This document shows, in pieces, positions 33,775-42,876 of a stretch of DNA of 64,000 nucleotides (position 1 is its first letter; the number at the start of each line of letters is the position of its first letter). The notes under the pieces were generated by a model. It worked only from the letters and a program-made list of their open reading frames with translations, was not told the origin of the DNA and did not search any database. Where the stretch lies: NCBI GenBank assembly GCA_963714425.1, contig CAVQOI010000001.1, positions 1-64,000 on the forward strand, read 5' to 3'. Source of the stretch: DATCYX01 sp963714425 (GTDB taxonomy: Bacteria; Chloroflexota; Anaerolineae; Anaerolineales; UBA4823). The position numbers and the translations under genes are program-made.

Positions 33775-35097
33775 GTGTTTGAGAACCTGACCGAACGCCT
33801 GGAAAATGTATTCAAGCAGCTTCGCCGCCGCGGAAAGCTCTCCGAGAGTGATGTGGATGTTGCCATGCGCGAGGTGCGTCTTGCGCTGCTGGAGGCGGAT
33901 GTCAACTACGCCGTCGCCAAGGAGTTTGTCGCACGCGTGCGCCAGCGCGCTGTTGGGCATGAGGTCTCCCGGGCGCTCAACCCAGGGCAGCAAGTTGTCA
34001 AGATCGTCAACGAAGAACTGATAACCACCCTGGGTGAGCCAGACCGTTTGAACCTGAGTGGTCCGCGCCCACGATTGATTATGCTTGTTGGATTGCAAGG
34101 GTCGGGGAAGACGACAGCTGCAGGCAAGCTGGCGCGCATGCTGCGCTCACAAGGCGAGCGGGTTATGCTGGTTGCCTGCGATCCATACCGCCCGGCGGCA
34201 GTCCGCCAGCTGGAGACTCTGGGCGAGGGCTTGAGCGTCCCCGTGTTTTTTGAAGCGGGTATACAACCCCCTGAGGTGGCAGCACGTGCCCTCGATAAAG
34301 CCCAGAAAGGTGGCTACAGCATCGCTATTTTGGATACTGCCGGACGATCCCAGCTGGACGAAGCCTTGATGACTGAATTACAGGCGATCAAAACCCGAGT
34401 CGCTCCCATCGAGACCTTGCTGGTTGTGGATGCCATGATTGGCCAGGAGGCGGTGAATATCGCCATAGGTTTCCGCGATGTGGTAACATTGACGGGCTTG
34501 TTCCTGACCAAGATGGATGGTGATGCTCGCGGCGGAGCGGCGATCTCCATCCGCTCGGTAACCGGCGTACCCATTAAATTCCTGGGGACCGGTGAAGGGT
34601 TAGATGCCATCGAGGCTTACGATCCCGGGCGCCTCGCCTCCCGTATTCTCGGTATGGGCGATGTGATCGGCTTGATCGAAAAAGCTGAGGCGGCTTTCGA
34701 CCAGCAAGAGGCTGCTGAACAGGCGCAACGTCTCCTGATGGGTGAGTTCACCCTGCAGGATTTTGCGGACCAGCTGCGGCAGGTGCGCAAGATGGGTCCG
34801 TTGGGGCAGCTGCTGGATATGCTCCCCGGTGGGATGGGCCAGGCGGCACGGCAGATCGACCCCCAGGATGCCGAGAAGCAGTTTAAAATGACCGAAGCGA
34901 TCATCAATTCGATGACCAAGCAAGAGCGTCACAAGCCAGATGTGCTAAACGCCAGCCGTCGCAGGCGGATCGCCACTGGTTCGGGGACGCAAGTGCAGGA
35001 CGTCAACCGCCTGATCAAGCAATACCGCGAGACGCAACGCCTCTTCAAGACACTCAAGAAATCGGGCAAGCGCAGTTTACCGCGTTTGTTCGGTTAG
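33775..35097 (+). CDS. ffh: Signal recognition particle protein Ffh
   Basis: A 440-residue SRP54-type GTPase that targets nascent membrane proteins to the translocon with SRP RNA and FtsY. The N domain is followed by the G domain with GLQGSGKTTAAGKLA, DTAGR and TKMDGDARGG, and by the Met-rich M domain (GPLGQLLDMLPGGMG). The start is a GTG. It heads the common bacterial order ffh-rpsP-KH protein-rimM. No SRP RNA gene was found in this window. Confidence 0.95.
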   Translation: MFENLTERLENVFKQLRRRGKLSESDVDVAMREVRLALLEADVNYAVAKEFVARVRQRAVGHEVSRALNPGQQVVKIVNEELITTLGEPDRLNLSGPRPRLIMLVGLQGSGKTTAAGKLARMLRSQGERVMLVACDPYRPAAVRQLETLGEGLSVPVFFEAGIQPPEVAARALDKAQKGGYSIAILDTAGRSQLDEALMTELQAIKTRVAPIETLLVVDAMIGQEAVNIAIGFRDVVTLTGLFLTKMDGDARGGAAISIRSVTGVPIKFLGTGEGLDAIEAYDPGRLASRILGMGDVIGLIEKAEAAFDQQEAAEQAQRLLMGEFTLQDFADQLRQVRKMGPLGQLLDMLPGGMGQAARQIDPQDAEKQFKMTEAIINSMTKQERHKPDVLNASRRRRIATGSGTQVQDVNRLIKQYRETQRLFKTLKKSGKRSLPRLFG

Positions 35098-35174
35098 TAT
35101 CGCTCCGAAATCATCGGGAAGAACCCAATTTTCGGAGTTGCATTTTTGTAATCAGTAAGGAGAAAGAAAAGACA

Positions 35175-35519
35175 ATGGTAAAAATTCGATTGCGCCGAAT
35201 GGGAGCCAAAGGGCAGCCATCCTATCGCATCGTAGCCGCAGATAAAGAAAGCCCGCGCGATGGTCGTTTCCTGGAGATCCTGGGATCGTACAACCCACGC
35301 ACGGTGCCGGCAACGATTGAGGTCAAGGAAGATCGTGTCTATCACTGGATGAGTGAGGGCGCCCAGCCTTCCGATTCAGTTGCCAGGCTTTTCACCAGCA
35401 TGGGTCTGCTCGAGCGCTATGCGCGATTTAAGCAGGGGGAGGAGCTGGAGACACTACTAGCTGAGGCTGAAGCGGCCTCGGCTGCCCAGCCGGTAAGCCC
35501 AAAAACGCGCCAGGATTAA
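35175..35519 (+). CDS. rpsP: 30S ribosomal protein S16
   Basis: A 114-residue S16 with the family start MVKIRLRRMGAKGQPSYRIVAAD and EILGSYNPRT. The last about 30 residues (Glu/Ala-rich) extend beyond the core, as in many relatives. Ribosome site aaggagaaag precedes the ATG. Part of the ffh-rpsP-rimM block. Confidence 0.95.
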   Translation: MVKIRLRRMGAKGQPSYRIVAADKESPRDGRFLEILGSYNPRTVPATIEVKEDRVYHWMSEGAQPSDSVARLFTSMGLLERYARFKQGEELETLLAEAEAASAAQPVSPKTRQD

Positions 35520-35578
35520 CTCACATCGATTCGATTGCAATCTATGGATCGTGATTGGTTCGATAAAGGAGGTGGCGA

Positions 35579-35815
35579 GTGAAGGAATTGGTTACGTTAA
35601 TTGCCAGTTCTCTGGTGGATGATCCCACTCAGGTTCAGGTCACTCAATTCCAGCGCGGCGCTTCGGTGAGTTTGCGCTTGAAAGTTGCGAAGGAAGATAT
35701 GGGGCGGGTGATTGGGAGAGGCGGAAGAGTAGCGAATGCCATGCGTGCTTTATTACGCGTAGCAGCTGCCCAAGAAGGTAAACGCGTGTCCCTGGATATC
35801 GAAGATCCGCGATGA
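35579..35815 (+). CDS. khpA: KH-domain RNA-binding protein (KhpA/YlqC type)
   Basis: A 78-residue single KH domain with the GRGG loop (GRVIGRGGRVANAMRALLR) that contacts RNA. The start is a GTG preceded by a perfect aaaggaggtg. Its TGA overlaps the ATG of rimM by 4 bases. The gene order rpsP-khpA-rimM is standard and supports the name. Confidence 0.9.
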   Translation: MKELVTLIASSLVDDPTQVQVTQFQRGASVSLRLKVAKEDMGRVIGRGGRVANAMRALLRVAAAQEGKRVSLDIEDPR

Positions 35816-36384
35816 CCTTGCCGATGTATTCAACTGACCACCCTTCAGGCTCGCCCGCTCAGGGCGAGCCTTTATTCTTGGTAGTGGGCAGGCTTCGCAA
35901 GCCACACGGTGTGGCTGGAGAGGTATTGATGGAAGTGCTCACCGATTTTCCTGAACGCCTGGAGCCTGGTATGTTGGTTTATGTGGGGCAGGACCACAGG
36001 GAAATGCACATTCTGCAATTCCGGAGTGCCGATAATTCGTTACTGGTCACCTTTGAGCAAGTATCCGACCGCGATACAGCCGGGCTATTGCGCAATGAGC
36101 TGGTTTATGTGCGTGGGGATAAAATCCCTGCCTTACCAGACGGTGAGTACTACCACCATCAAATCTTGGGATTGTACGCGATCGGCGATTCAGGCCAACG
36201 CTTGGGGACGGTCGTTGATCTACTGGAGACCGGCGCGAGCGATGTGGCTGTAGTGCGCCCGGAGAGCGGGCGGGATATCCTCGTACCGTTGGTGGATGAC
36301 TTCATTATCAAGATTGACCTGAAATCGGGCGAGATTCACGTGAAGTTGGTGGAGGGACTGTTACCGGATGGACCTCCAGCCTGA
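35812..36384 (+). CDS. rimM: Ribosome maturation factor RimM
   Basis: A 190-residue 16S rRNA processing factor that binds S19 during 30S assembly. The N-terminal RimM domain begins LFLVVGRLRKPHGVAGEV; the C-terminal PRC-barrel contains YYHHQILGLYAI and ILVPLVDDFI. Translationally coupled to the KH protein. No trmD or rplS follows, unlike the usual order. Confidence 0.93.
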   Translation: MTLPMYSTDHPSGSPAQGEPLFLVVGRLRKPHGVAGEVLMEVLTDFPERLEPGMLVYVGQDHREMHILQFRSADNSLLVTFEQVSDRDTAGLLRNELVYVRGDKIPALPDGEYYHHQILGLYAIGDSGQRLGTVVDLLETGASDVAVVRPESGRDILVPLVDDFIIKIDLKSGEIHVKLVEGLLPDGPPA

Positions 36385-36534
36385 CGGGAATGAGATGGCA
36401 CGCTCCTTGACAGGGATAATTCCTATGTGGTATTCTTTGCGCGCTTTGCGATTCGGAGGCTTGCTTCATTAATACTGGTGTTGTATCAGGAGATGTGGGA
36501 GGTTGTGTAGAGCAGGCGGAAATATCCTGCCTGC

Positions 36535-37686
36535 ATGCCCCCTTTCAATAAGGCTGCATCCGTAAGGTCTTCCTTGGTCGATACTAAAGCGTATTGGGTT
36601 GGGTTCAACATGGTCAAGGGCATCGGGGCGGCGCGCTTGCGCACCTTGCTCCAGTACTTTGGTGATGTAGAAACCGCCTGGAATGCGCCTCCTGATGCCC
36701 TGCGTCAGGCTGGCTTAGGCCCAAAGTTGGTGGAGTCATTCAGCCAGGTGCGCAAAGGTGTCTCGTTGGAGCAGGTTTGGGATCGGCTCAATCAGTTGGG
36801 TATCCAGGTTTTTACGTGGGAAGATGAGGCTTACCCACACCGTCTGCAAGAAATCGACCAGCCGCCGCCTGTGCTCTACGTAAAGGGCACTTTATCGACC
36901 GAAGACGAGTGGGCAGTGGCAATTGTTGGCACACGCGGTGTCACAACTTATGGGCGCCAGATCACCAGTGAGCTTGCTACCAGCCTGGCTAGGCGAGGGG
37001 TTACCGTGGTCAGCGGGCTGGCACGTGGGGTAGATGCTGAAGCGCATAAGGCTGCTTTGGCTGCCGGTGGGCGCAGCCTGGCAGTATTGGGTAGCGGCTT
37101 GGATCAGATCTATCCGCCAGAGCATCGCAAGCTTGCCGAGCAGATGGCATCCAGCGGTGCTTTGATCAGCGATTATGCTCCCGGAACAGCTCCCGATGGG
37201 GTCAATTTTCCACCCCGAAATCGGATCATCTCGGGACTTTCTCTGGCTGTCATCGTGGTAGAAGCCGGTGACCGTAGCGGGGCCTTGATCACTGCGGAGT
37301 TCGCTGCCGATCAGGGTCGGGAGGTTTTCGCGGTACCGGGTAACATTACTGCCCCCAAGAGTGTAGGCTGCAATCGCCTGATCCAGCAGGGAGCCCGACC
37401 ATTGTTGCAAGTAGAAGATGTCCTAGAATCGTTGGATCTCACAAGCTTGAGCCAGCAACGCGCCGCGCGCAGGGTTTTGCCAAAAGACGAGGTTGAAGCT
37501 AAGCTGATGGTCGTTCTCGGCAAAGAGCCCGTGCACGTGGACGAGATCCGCAATCAGGTGAGCATGCCAATTGAAAAGGTGTCTGCCACCCTAGCACTCA
37601 TGGAGTTGAAAGGCATGGTCCGCCAAGTTGGTGGGATGCACTACGTCGCAGTGCGCGACGAAACTGATGATTACATCGTTCATTGA
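36535..37686 (+). CDS. dprA: DNA-processing protein DprA
   Basis: A 383-residue DprA/Smf protein, which loads RecA on incoming single-stranded DNA during transformation. An N-terminal helix-hairpin-helix region (GIGAARLRTLLQYFG), the Rossmann core with VAIVGTRGVTTYG, VSGLARGVDAEAHKAAL, FPPRNRIISGLS and AVPGNI, and a C-terminal winged helix (KEPVHVDEIRNQV) are present. It follows rimM after a 150-base gap. No other competence genes are nearby. Confidence 0.93.
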   Translation: MPPFNKAASVRSSLVDTKAYWVGFNMVKGIGAARLRTLLQYFGDVETAWNAPPDALRQAGLGPKLVESFSQVRKGVSLEQVWDRLNQLGIQVFTWEDEAYPHRLQEIDQPPPVLYVKGTLSTEDEWAVAIVGTRGVTTYGRQITSELATSLARRGVTVVSGLARGVDAEAHKAALAAGGRSLAVLGSGLDQIYPPEHRKLAEQMASSGALISDYAPGTAPDGVNFPPRNRIISGLSLAVIVVEAGDRSGALITAEFAADQGREVFAVPGNITAPKSVGCNRLIQQGARPLLQVEDVLESLDLTSLSQQRAARRVLPKDEVEAKLMVVLGKEPVHVDEIRNQVSMPIEKVSATLALMELKGMVRQVGGMHYVAVRDETDDYIVH

Positions 37687-37716
37687 GTGAGTTTTGATTT
37701 GGGATAAGATAAAGAT

Positions 37717-38805
37717 ATGTTCGAAGATTATTATGCTGTCATTATGGCTGGAGGAGGTGGTACGCGTTTGTGGCCCCTCTCCCGGCAGGCACGCCCGAAA
37801 CAATTATTGCGCCTGATTGAAGAGCGCAGCCTATTCCAGACATCAGTCCAGCGCCTACAGGGTATCTTTCCGCCCGAGCGAATTCTGGTCGTCACCGTAG
37901 AGGAGCAGGCGGCTGATCTTCAGGAGCAGTCCCCGCATATTCCAAAAGAGAACTATTTAGTGGAGCCAATGCCCCGCGGGACGGCTTCCGTCGTTGGTTT
38001 GGCAGCTCTCGCCTTACAGCAGCGCGACCCTGATGCCGTCATGGCAGTGCTCACCTCAGATCATTTCATTGGAAATGAAGAGAGCTTTCGCCGCTTATTG
38101 CTATCTGCCCACGATGCTGCTGCTGACGGGCACCTGGTGACACTGGGCATAACGCCGACGTATCCGGCTACAGGATACGGTTACATCCAGCGCGGTGAGT
38201 TCGTCGCCAGGTATCGCCAGCACGACGCATTTGGCGTGCTGCGCTTCAAGGAAAAGCCCGATGATGAGCAGGCCCGCTTAATGCTGGATGGCCGGGACCA
38301 TTCCTGGAACTCGGGCATGTTTGTCTGGCGTGTTGAACGCGTGCTGATTGAGTTAGCCTTGCAAATGCCCGAGCTTTACGCTGGCTTGCAGCAAATTCGC
38401 CAGGCATGGCACACTGCAGATGATACTGTTACCCTGCAGCGGGTGTGGAGCAGCTTGCAGAACGAGACCATCGATTATGGCATCATGGAATCTGCCCAGG
38501 ATGTGGTTGTTCTGATGGCCGATGATTTGCAATGGAACGATGTGGGCAGCTGGGATTCGTTGTTTGATGTCCTCCCTGCCGATCCGAAAGGCAACATCGT
38601 GATTGGCGGCCAGCATATAGGAGTGGATACCATGCAATCCCTGGTCTATGTCGATCAAGAGCACCGCTTGATCGTTACCATCGGAGTTGAAGATCTGGTG
38701 GTTGTCGACACGGGCGATGTGCTGCTTGTATGCCGCAAGGATCAAGCGCAAAAGGTACGCCAGGTGGTAGCGCAACTGAAAAAGAGCGGCCTGGAATATT
38801 TATAA
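37717..38805 (+). CDS. manC: Mannose-1-phosphate guanylyltransferase
   Basis: A 362-residue nucleotidyltransferase making GDP-mannose from mannose-1-phosphate and GTP. The signature AGGGGTRLWPLSRQARPKQ is at residues 9-27; VEPMPRGTA, LTSDHFI, FKEKPD and WNSGMFVWR follow. The frame stops after the pyrophosphorylase and beta-helix part, so it is monofunctional, lacking an isomerase domain. There is no Shine-Dalgarno; TAAGAT at 37705-37710 would place transcription start on the ATG, with TTGAGT at 37684 as a weak -35, so the message may be leaderless. Confidence 0.92.
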   Translation: MFEDYYAVIMAGGGGTRLWPLSRQARPKQLLRLIEERSLFQTSVQRLQGIFPPERILVVTVEEQAADLQEQSPHIPKENYLVEPMPRGTASVVGLAALALQQRDPDAVMAVLTSDHFIGNEESFRRLLLSAHDAAADGHLVTLGITPTYPATGYGYIQRGEFVARYRQHDAFGVLRFKEKPDDEQARLMLDGRDHSWNSGMFVWRVERVLIELALQMPELYAGLQQIRQAWHTADDTVTLQRVWSSLQNETIDYGIMESAQDVVVLMADDLQWNDVGSWDSLFDVLPADPKGNIVIGGQHIGVDTMQSLVYVDQEHRLIVTIGVEDLVVVDTGDVLLVCRKDQAQKVRQVVAQLKKSGLEYL

Positions 38806-38863
38806 GATATAGTGATCTACGATCTTTTTTATTGTGGATAAAAAGGCATAATTGGAGGTTAGG

Positions 38864-41182
38864 TTGGAAGCTTATTGCTTTAAATGCAAAACGAAACGGG
38901 AGATTCAGAATCCCAAACCGGCTTTTACTAAAACTGGCTCACCAGCTTCACGCGGCGTATGTGCGGTATGCGGTACATCAGTCTTCCGCATGGGCCGGAC
39001 ACCAGAGCATGATGGTCTTAAACCCGAGGTGGTGGTTGCCAAGCCAAAATCCAAGCGCTCTGGAAGGCTGGTGATCGTCGAATCACCGGCGAAGGCGCGC
39101 ACGGTCGGTCGCTTCCTGGGTAAGGGCTTTACGGTGAAGGCTTCGGTGGGTCACGTGCGAGATTTACTCCGCTCACAGCTGTCGGTAGATGTGGAGAACG
39201 ATTTTGCCCCCAAATACCGCGTCCCGAAAGAAAAACGACAGGTTGTTAACGAGATCAAGGAGCTTGTCAAGGGTGCCAAACAGGTTTTCCTGGCGACCGA
39301 TCCGGATCGCGAGGGCGAGGCGATTGCCTGGCACCTGATGGAATCTGCAGCCATCGACCCGAATATCAGCCAGCGGGTTGTCTTTCACGAGATCACCGAG
39401 CCGGCTGTGGCGGAGGCATTCGCACACCCGCGCAATATCAATACCGATCTGGTTGATGCTCAGCAAGCGCGCCGTGTGCTTGACCGACTGGTTGGGTACA
39501 ACCTCAGCCCGCTGCTGTGGCGCAAAGTACGCGGACGGCTCTCGGCGGGGCGTGTGCAGTCTGTAGCATTGCGCTTGATTGTAGAGCGAGAGAAGGCGAT
39601 CGATGCATTCGTACCCGAGGAGTACTGGACAATCGCGGGTGAGTTTTTCCCTGAAGGAGGTAAAGACCCTTTTATTGCCAAGCTGGCAAAGATTGATGCC
39701 CAAGAGCCGGTCTTAAGTCGTGAATCGGATGTGCAGCCTGTGCTGGTGGATATGGAGGCTGCTGAGTATGCCATCAGCAACATCAAACGCGGCGAGCGCA
39801 AGCGGAATCCCGCCGCTCCATTTACGACCAGCACCTTGCAACAAGAGGCTTCGCGCCGCCTGGGATACTCGGCCCGCCGCACTATGGTGCTTGCACAACA
39901 GCTCTACGAGGGCGTGGATGTCGGCGAAGGTGGTGCGGTTGGATTAATTACCTACATGCGCACCGATTCAACCAATATTTCTCGGATGGCCCAATTGGAA
40001 GCACGCAAGTTTATTGCCGAACGTTTTGGGAACTCATTCTTACCCAAAGATCCTCCGCACTATAAAACAAAGGCGCGCGGCGCTCAAGAAGCCCATGAAG
40101 CAATCCGGCCAACCTCCGTGCTGCGCCAGCCTAATGCACTCAAAGAAATCCTCTCGCGCGACCAGTTTCGCCTGTACCAGCTGATCTGGCAGCGCTTTGT
40201 TGCCTCACAAATGGCAGCCGCCATTTTTGACACGCTCACCGTCGAGGTCACGGGTAAAGCGCAGCATGAGTATCTTTTGCGCGCTTCAGGTTATACCGTG
40301 CGCTTTGCTGGATTTTTGGTTGTGTACGAAGAAGCCCGTGATGAAGATCAAAAAGTGGAGGACGATGAGGCGGATGCTCGTATCCCTCAAGACCTGTCGG
40401 AAGGTCAGGGCCAGCGCCTGGTGCGCCTGCTCCCGGAGCAGCACTTCACTCAACCTCCGCCACGCTTCACCGAGGCTACCCTTGTCCGCACGTTGGAAGA
40501 ATACGGGATTGGTCGCCCATCCACCTACGCGCCAATCCTTTCGACATTGCAGGATCGTGGATATGTATTTAGGGAGAATAAGCGCCTGTCACCCACCGAG
40601 ACGGGTATCCTGGTCAGCGATATGATCACCGAGAACTTCCCCGATATTGTCGATGTGGGCTTCACAGCGCGCATGGAAGAAGATCTAGACCGCATCGCCT
40701 CCGGTGAGCAGCCCTGGGTGGAGATTATCCGACGTTTCTATACGCCCTTCTCGCTCCAGGTTTCCGAGGCAGATGCTCGCATTCCCGAGCGCAATAACGA
40801 GCTGGAGCTGGTGGGGCGTGATTGCCCGGAGTGCGGAAATGCTCTTGTTATCCGCTACGGGCGCTATGGAAAGTTTATCAGCTGTAGCAACTTTCCCGAT
40901 TGCCGCTATACTGAGGCATGGTTGCAGAAGATCGGTGTGCATTGTCCCAAGGATGGCGGCGAGATCGTTGAACGAAAGACCCGTAAGGGACGCCAATTCT
41001 ATGGTTGTGCCAACTATCCAAATTGCGATTTTACCTCCTGGAAGCGTCCGCTTCCTGTTCCGTGCCCAGCGTGCAGCGGAATGCTGGTAGTCGCAGACAA
41101 GCGCAACGCGCAATGCTTGAATTGCAGCGAGCAATTCTCCTTGGACGAAGTTTCTGTGGATGAGATGGTGGGTTCGGCATGA
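38864..41182 (+). CDS. topA: DNA topoisomerase I with N-terminal zinc ribbon
   Basis: A roughly 772-residue type IA topoisomerase that relaxes negative supercoils. Residues 1-50 are a four-Cys ribbon (YCFKCKTKRE..GVCAVCGTSVF) like the stand-alone DUF5679 family, fused ahead of the Toprim domain (LVIVESPAKARTVGRFLG, DPDREGEAIAWHL). The active Tyr is in ITYMRTDSTNIS. Three C-terminal zinc fingers follow (CPECG.., CPKDGG.., CPACSG..). The TTG at 38864 is preferred: ggagg lies 5 bases before it and it gives the start MEAYCFKC; another TTG lies at 38852. Confidence 0.93.
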   Translation: MEAYCFKCKTKREIQNPKPAFTKTGSPASRGVCAVCGTSVFRMGRTPEHDGLKPEVVVAKPKSKRSGRLVIVESPAKARTVGRFLGKGFTVKASVGHVRDLLRSQLSVDVENDFAPKYRVPKEKRQVVNEIKELVKGAKQVFLATDPDREGEAIAWHLMESAAIDPNISQRVVFHEITEPAVAEAFAHPRNINTDLVDAQQARRVLDRLVGYNLSPLLWRKVRGRLSAGRVQSVALRLIVEREKAIDAFVPEEYWTIAGEFFPEGGKDPFIAKLAKIDAQEPVLSRESDVQPVLVDMEAAEYAISNIKRGERKRNPAAPFTTSTLQQEASRRLGYSARRTMVLAQQLYEGVDVGEGGAVGLITYMRTDSTNISRMAQLEARKFIAERFGNSFLPKDPPHYKTKARGAQEAHEAIRPTSVLRQPNALKEILSRDQFRLYQLIWQRFVASQMAAAIFDTLTVEVTGKAQHEYLLRASGYTVRFAGFLVVYEEARDEDQKVEDDEADARIPQDLSEGQGQRLVRLLPEQHFTQPPPRFTEATLVRTLEEYGIGRPSTYAPILSTLQDRGYVFRENKRLSPTETGILVSDMITENFPDIVDVGFTARMEEDLDRIASGEQPWVEIIRRFYTPFSLQVSEADARIPERNNELELVGRDCPECGNALVIRYGRYGKFISCSNFPDCRYTEAWLQKIGVHCPKDGGEIVERKTRKGRQFYGCANYPNCDFTSWKRPLPVPCPACSGMLVVADKRNAQCLNCSEQFSLDEVSVDEMVGSA

Positions 41183-41295
41183 GTCTTGCAACAGAATATG
41201 TGTGCTATCGGTGTACACAAAATGTTGCATTAATTGATACTTTCGTCTAAAATTAACGACGGAAACATTTGCATTGAAGGTCATGGGAGAGTGAT

Positions 41296-42306
41296 ATGGA
41301 CGCCATTCGAGAGCAATTGAAAAAGCCGCTCGTCATGGGCATCATCGGATTGGTTCTGGGCATCGCTCTTGGGATCCTTTACGGCTGGGTAATCAACCCT
41401 GTAGAGTGGACGGACGCTGCCGTCGATCACCTGCGTCCTGATCTGCAGCAAGAATACCTGCGTATGGCAATTGACTCATACGCCAGCAATCAGGATGTCG
41501 AGCTAGCCAAGAAACGATTTGCCGACCTGGGGGAGGCTGGGGTGCCCGCCCTGGATGCGGTCATGAACAATCCGGGGAATCTGAATTTTGAGGTCATTCT
41601 GGCTTACCAGGCGACGGTGACCGCTGGAGCACCAGTCGTCACTCCAGTTGGAGGTGAGGTGGCGCCAACCCCCGAAGAGGAGGGCGGAAGCAGCTTGCTC
41701 ACCATGGCCGTCATCGTACTGTGCCTGGCATTTCTTGTGATTGCAGGGGGAGCGTATTACTTGTTCATTTACCGTCCCCGGATGGGCGCGGCTGCGCCGG
41801 TGACACCCATGATGGAGGCGCGGGAAGCCGCGCGACAGGCGGAATGGACAGATTATGCTGCAACAGGCACCGAGCCGCCCATGGTTCAGTTTATGTCATC
41901 CTACAAGTTCGGGGATGACCTTTACGATGAGTTGTTCAGCATCGATTCTCCCGCTGGTGAATTCCTGGGGGAGTGCGGAGTGGGCATCTCCGAGACGATC
42001 GGCGTGGGTGAGCCAAAGAAAGTATCTGCTTTCGAAGTCTGGCTGTTCGATAAGAACGACATCCAAACGGTGACCAAGGTGCTGATGAGCGCCCATGCCT
42101 TCCTGGATGAAGCCAGCCGGCAGCGACTAGCTGCCAAAGGCGAGCCCGTCTTATCAGAGCCGGGGATTGAGACTGTGCTGGAGACGCAGACGCTTAGGCT
42201 CGTCGCCCGCGTGGTCGATATGGGCTACGGTGATGGCGCCCTTCCCGACAGCAGCTTCTTCGAGCGATTGTTGTTGGAGCTGGCTATCTGGCCAAAATCT
42301 GAGTAG
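41296..42306 (+). CDS. Membrane protein of unknown function
   Basis: A 336-residue protein with two membrane segments: one near the N-terminus (VMGIIGLVLGIALGILYGWVI) and one near residues 135-155 (LLTMAVIVLCLAFLVIAGGAYYLF), separated by a helical domain and a short Pro/Glu-rich linker. The C-terminal half is soluble and has a compact alpha/beta look, with a GECGVGISE segment. I recognise no named family. The start has tgggagag upstream. It is followed by a strong terminator, so the topA-side transcript ends here. Confidence 0.75.
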   Translation: MDAIREQLKKPLVMGIIGLVLGIALGILYGWVINPVEWTDAAVDHLRPDLQQEYLRMAIDSYASNQDVELAKKRFADLGEAGVPALDAVMNNPGNLNFEVILAYQATVTAGAPVVTPVGGEVAPTPEEEGGSSLLTMAVIVLCLAFLVIAGGAYYLFIYRPRMGAAAPVTPMMEAREAARQAEWTDYAATGTEPPMVQFMSSYKFGDDLYDELFSIDSPAGEFLGECGVGISETIGVGEPKKVSAFEVWLFDKNDIQTVTKVLMSAHAFLDEASRQRLAAKGEPVLSEPGIETVLETQTLRLVARVVDMGYGDGALPDSSFFERLLLELAIWPKSE

Positions 42307-42319
42307 GCTGTCTTAAACC

Positions 42320-42356
42320 AAGAACTGCGGGCGTAATTTGCCCGCAGTTCTTTTCT
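42320..42356. terminator. Strong bidirectional terminator
   Basis: A perfect 13-base stem (42320-42332 with 42340-42352) and a 7-base loop, followed by TTCT. It separates the plus-strand membrane protein from the minus-strand greA and can serve both. Confidence 0.85.
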
Positions 42357-42385
42357 ATTAACCAGACCATCATCTGGATAGGAAG

Positions 42386-42853
42386 TTACTCGATCTTTAA
42401 TATCTTGATCTGGATTTGCCCGCCAGGGGTTTCTACAGCGACAACTTCGCCGACCCTATGACCAATTAACGCGCTGCCTATGGGGGATTCGTTAGAGATA
42501 CGCCCCTGGCGAGGGTCTGCTTCTGTTGCACCAACCAGATAGTACGTTTCCGGCCCCTCATCCCCTTCTTGAATGGTGATGTGGCTGCCAATATCCACAA
42601 TTTCCACATGTTCATGACTCTCTTGAATAATAACCGCGTTTTGCAGCAAGTATTCCAGTTCCTGGATGCGCCCTTCAAGAAAACCCTGGTCTTCCTTGGC
42701 TTTGTGATAATCCGCGTTCTCTGAGAGATCCCCCATCTGTACTGCGGAGCGCAGGCGCTTGGCGAGTTCTTGGCGTCCGGTTCCCTTAAGTTTTTCAAGC
42801 TCGGCTTTCATGCGGGCGGCGCCCTCAGCCGTTAGATACTCCTGATCTGGCAT
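42386..42853 (-). CDS. greA: Transcription elongation factor GreA
   Basis: A 155-residue GreA that rescues backtracked RNA polymerase. The N-terminal coiled coil includes the acidic tip (QMGDLSENADYHKAKEDQGFLEGRI); the C-terminal FKBP-like domain has GRISNESPIGSALIGHRVGE. The start at 42853 (MPDQEYLTAEG) is preferred over an earlier in-frame ATG four codons upstream. It is the last gene of the minus-strand group dgt-greA. Confidence 0.95.
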   Translation of the reverse strand: MPDQEYLTAEGAARMKAELEKLKGTGRQELAKRLRSAVQMGDLSENADYHKAKEDQGFLEGRIQELEYLLQNAVIIQESHEHVEIVDIGSHITIQEGDEGPETYYLVGATEADPRQGRISNESPIGSALIGHRVGEVVAVETPGGQIQIKILKIE

Positions 42854-42876
42854 CGTGCTCTCCAATAAATTAGCAA

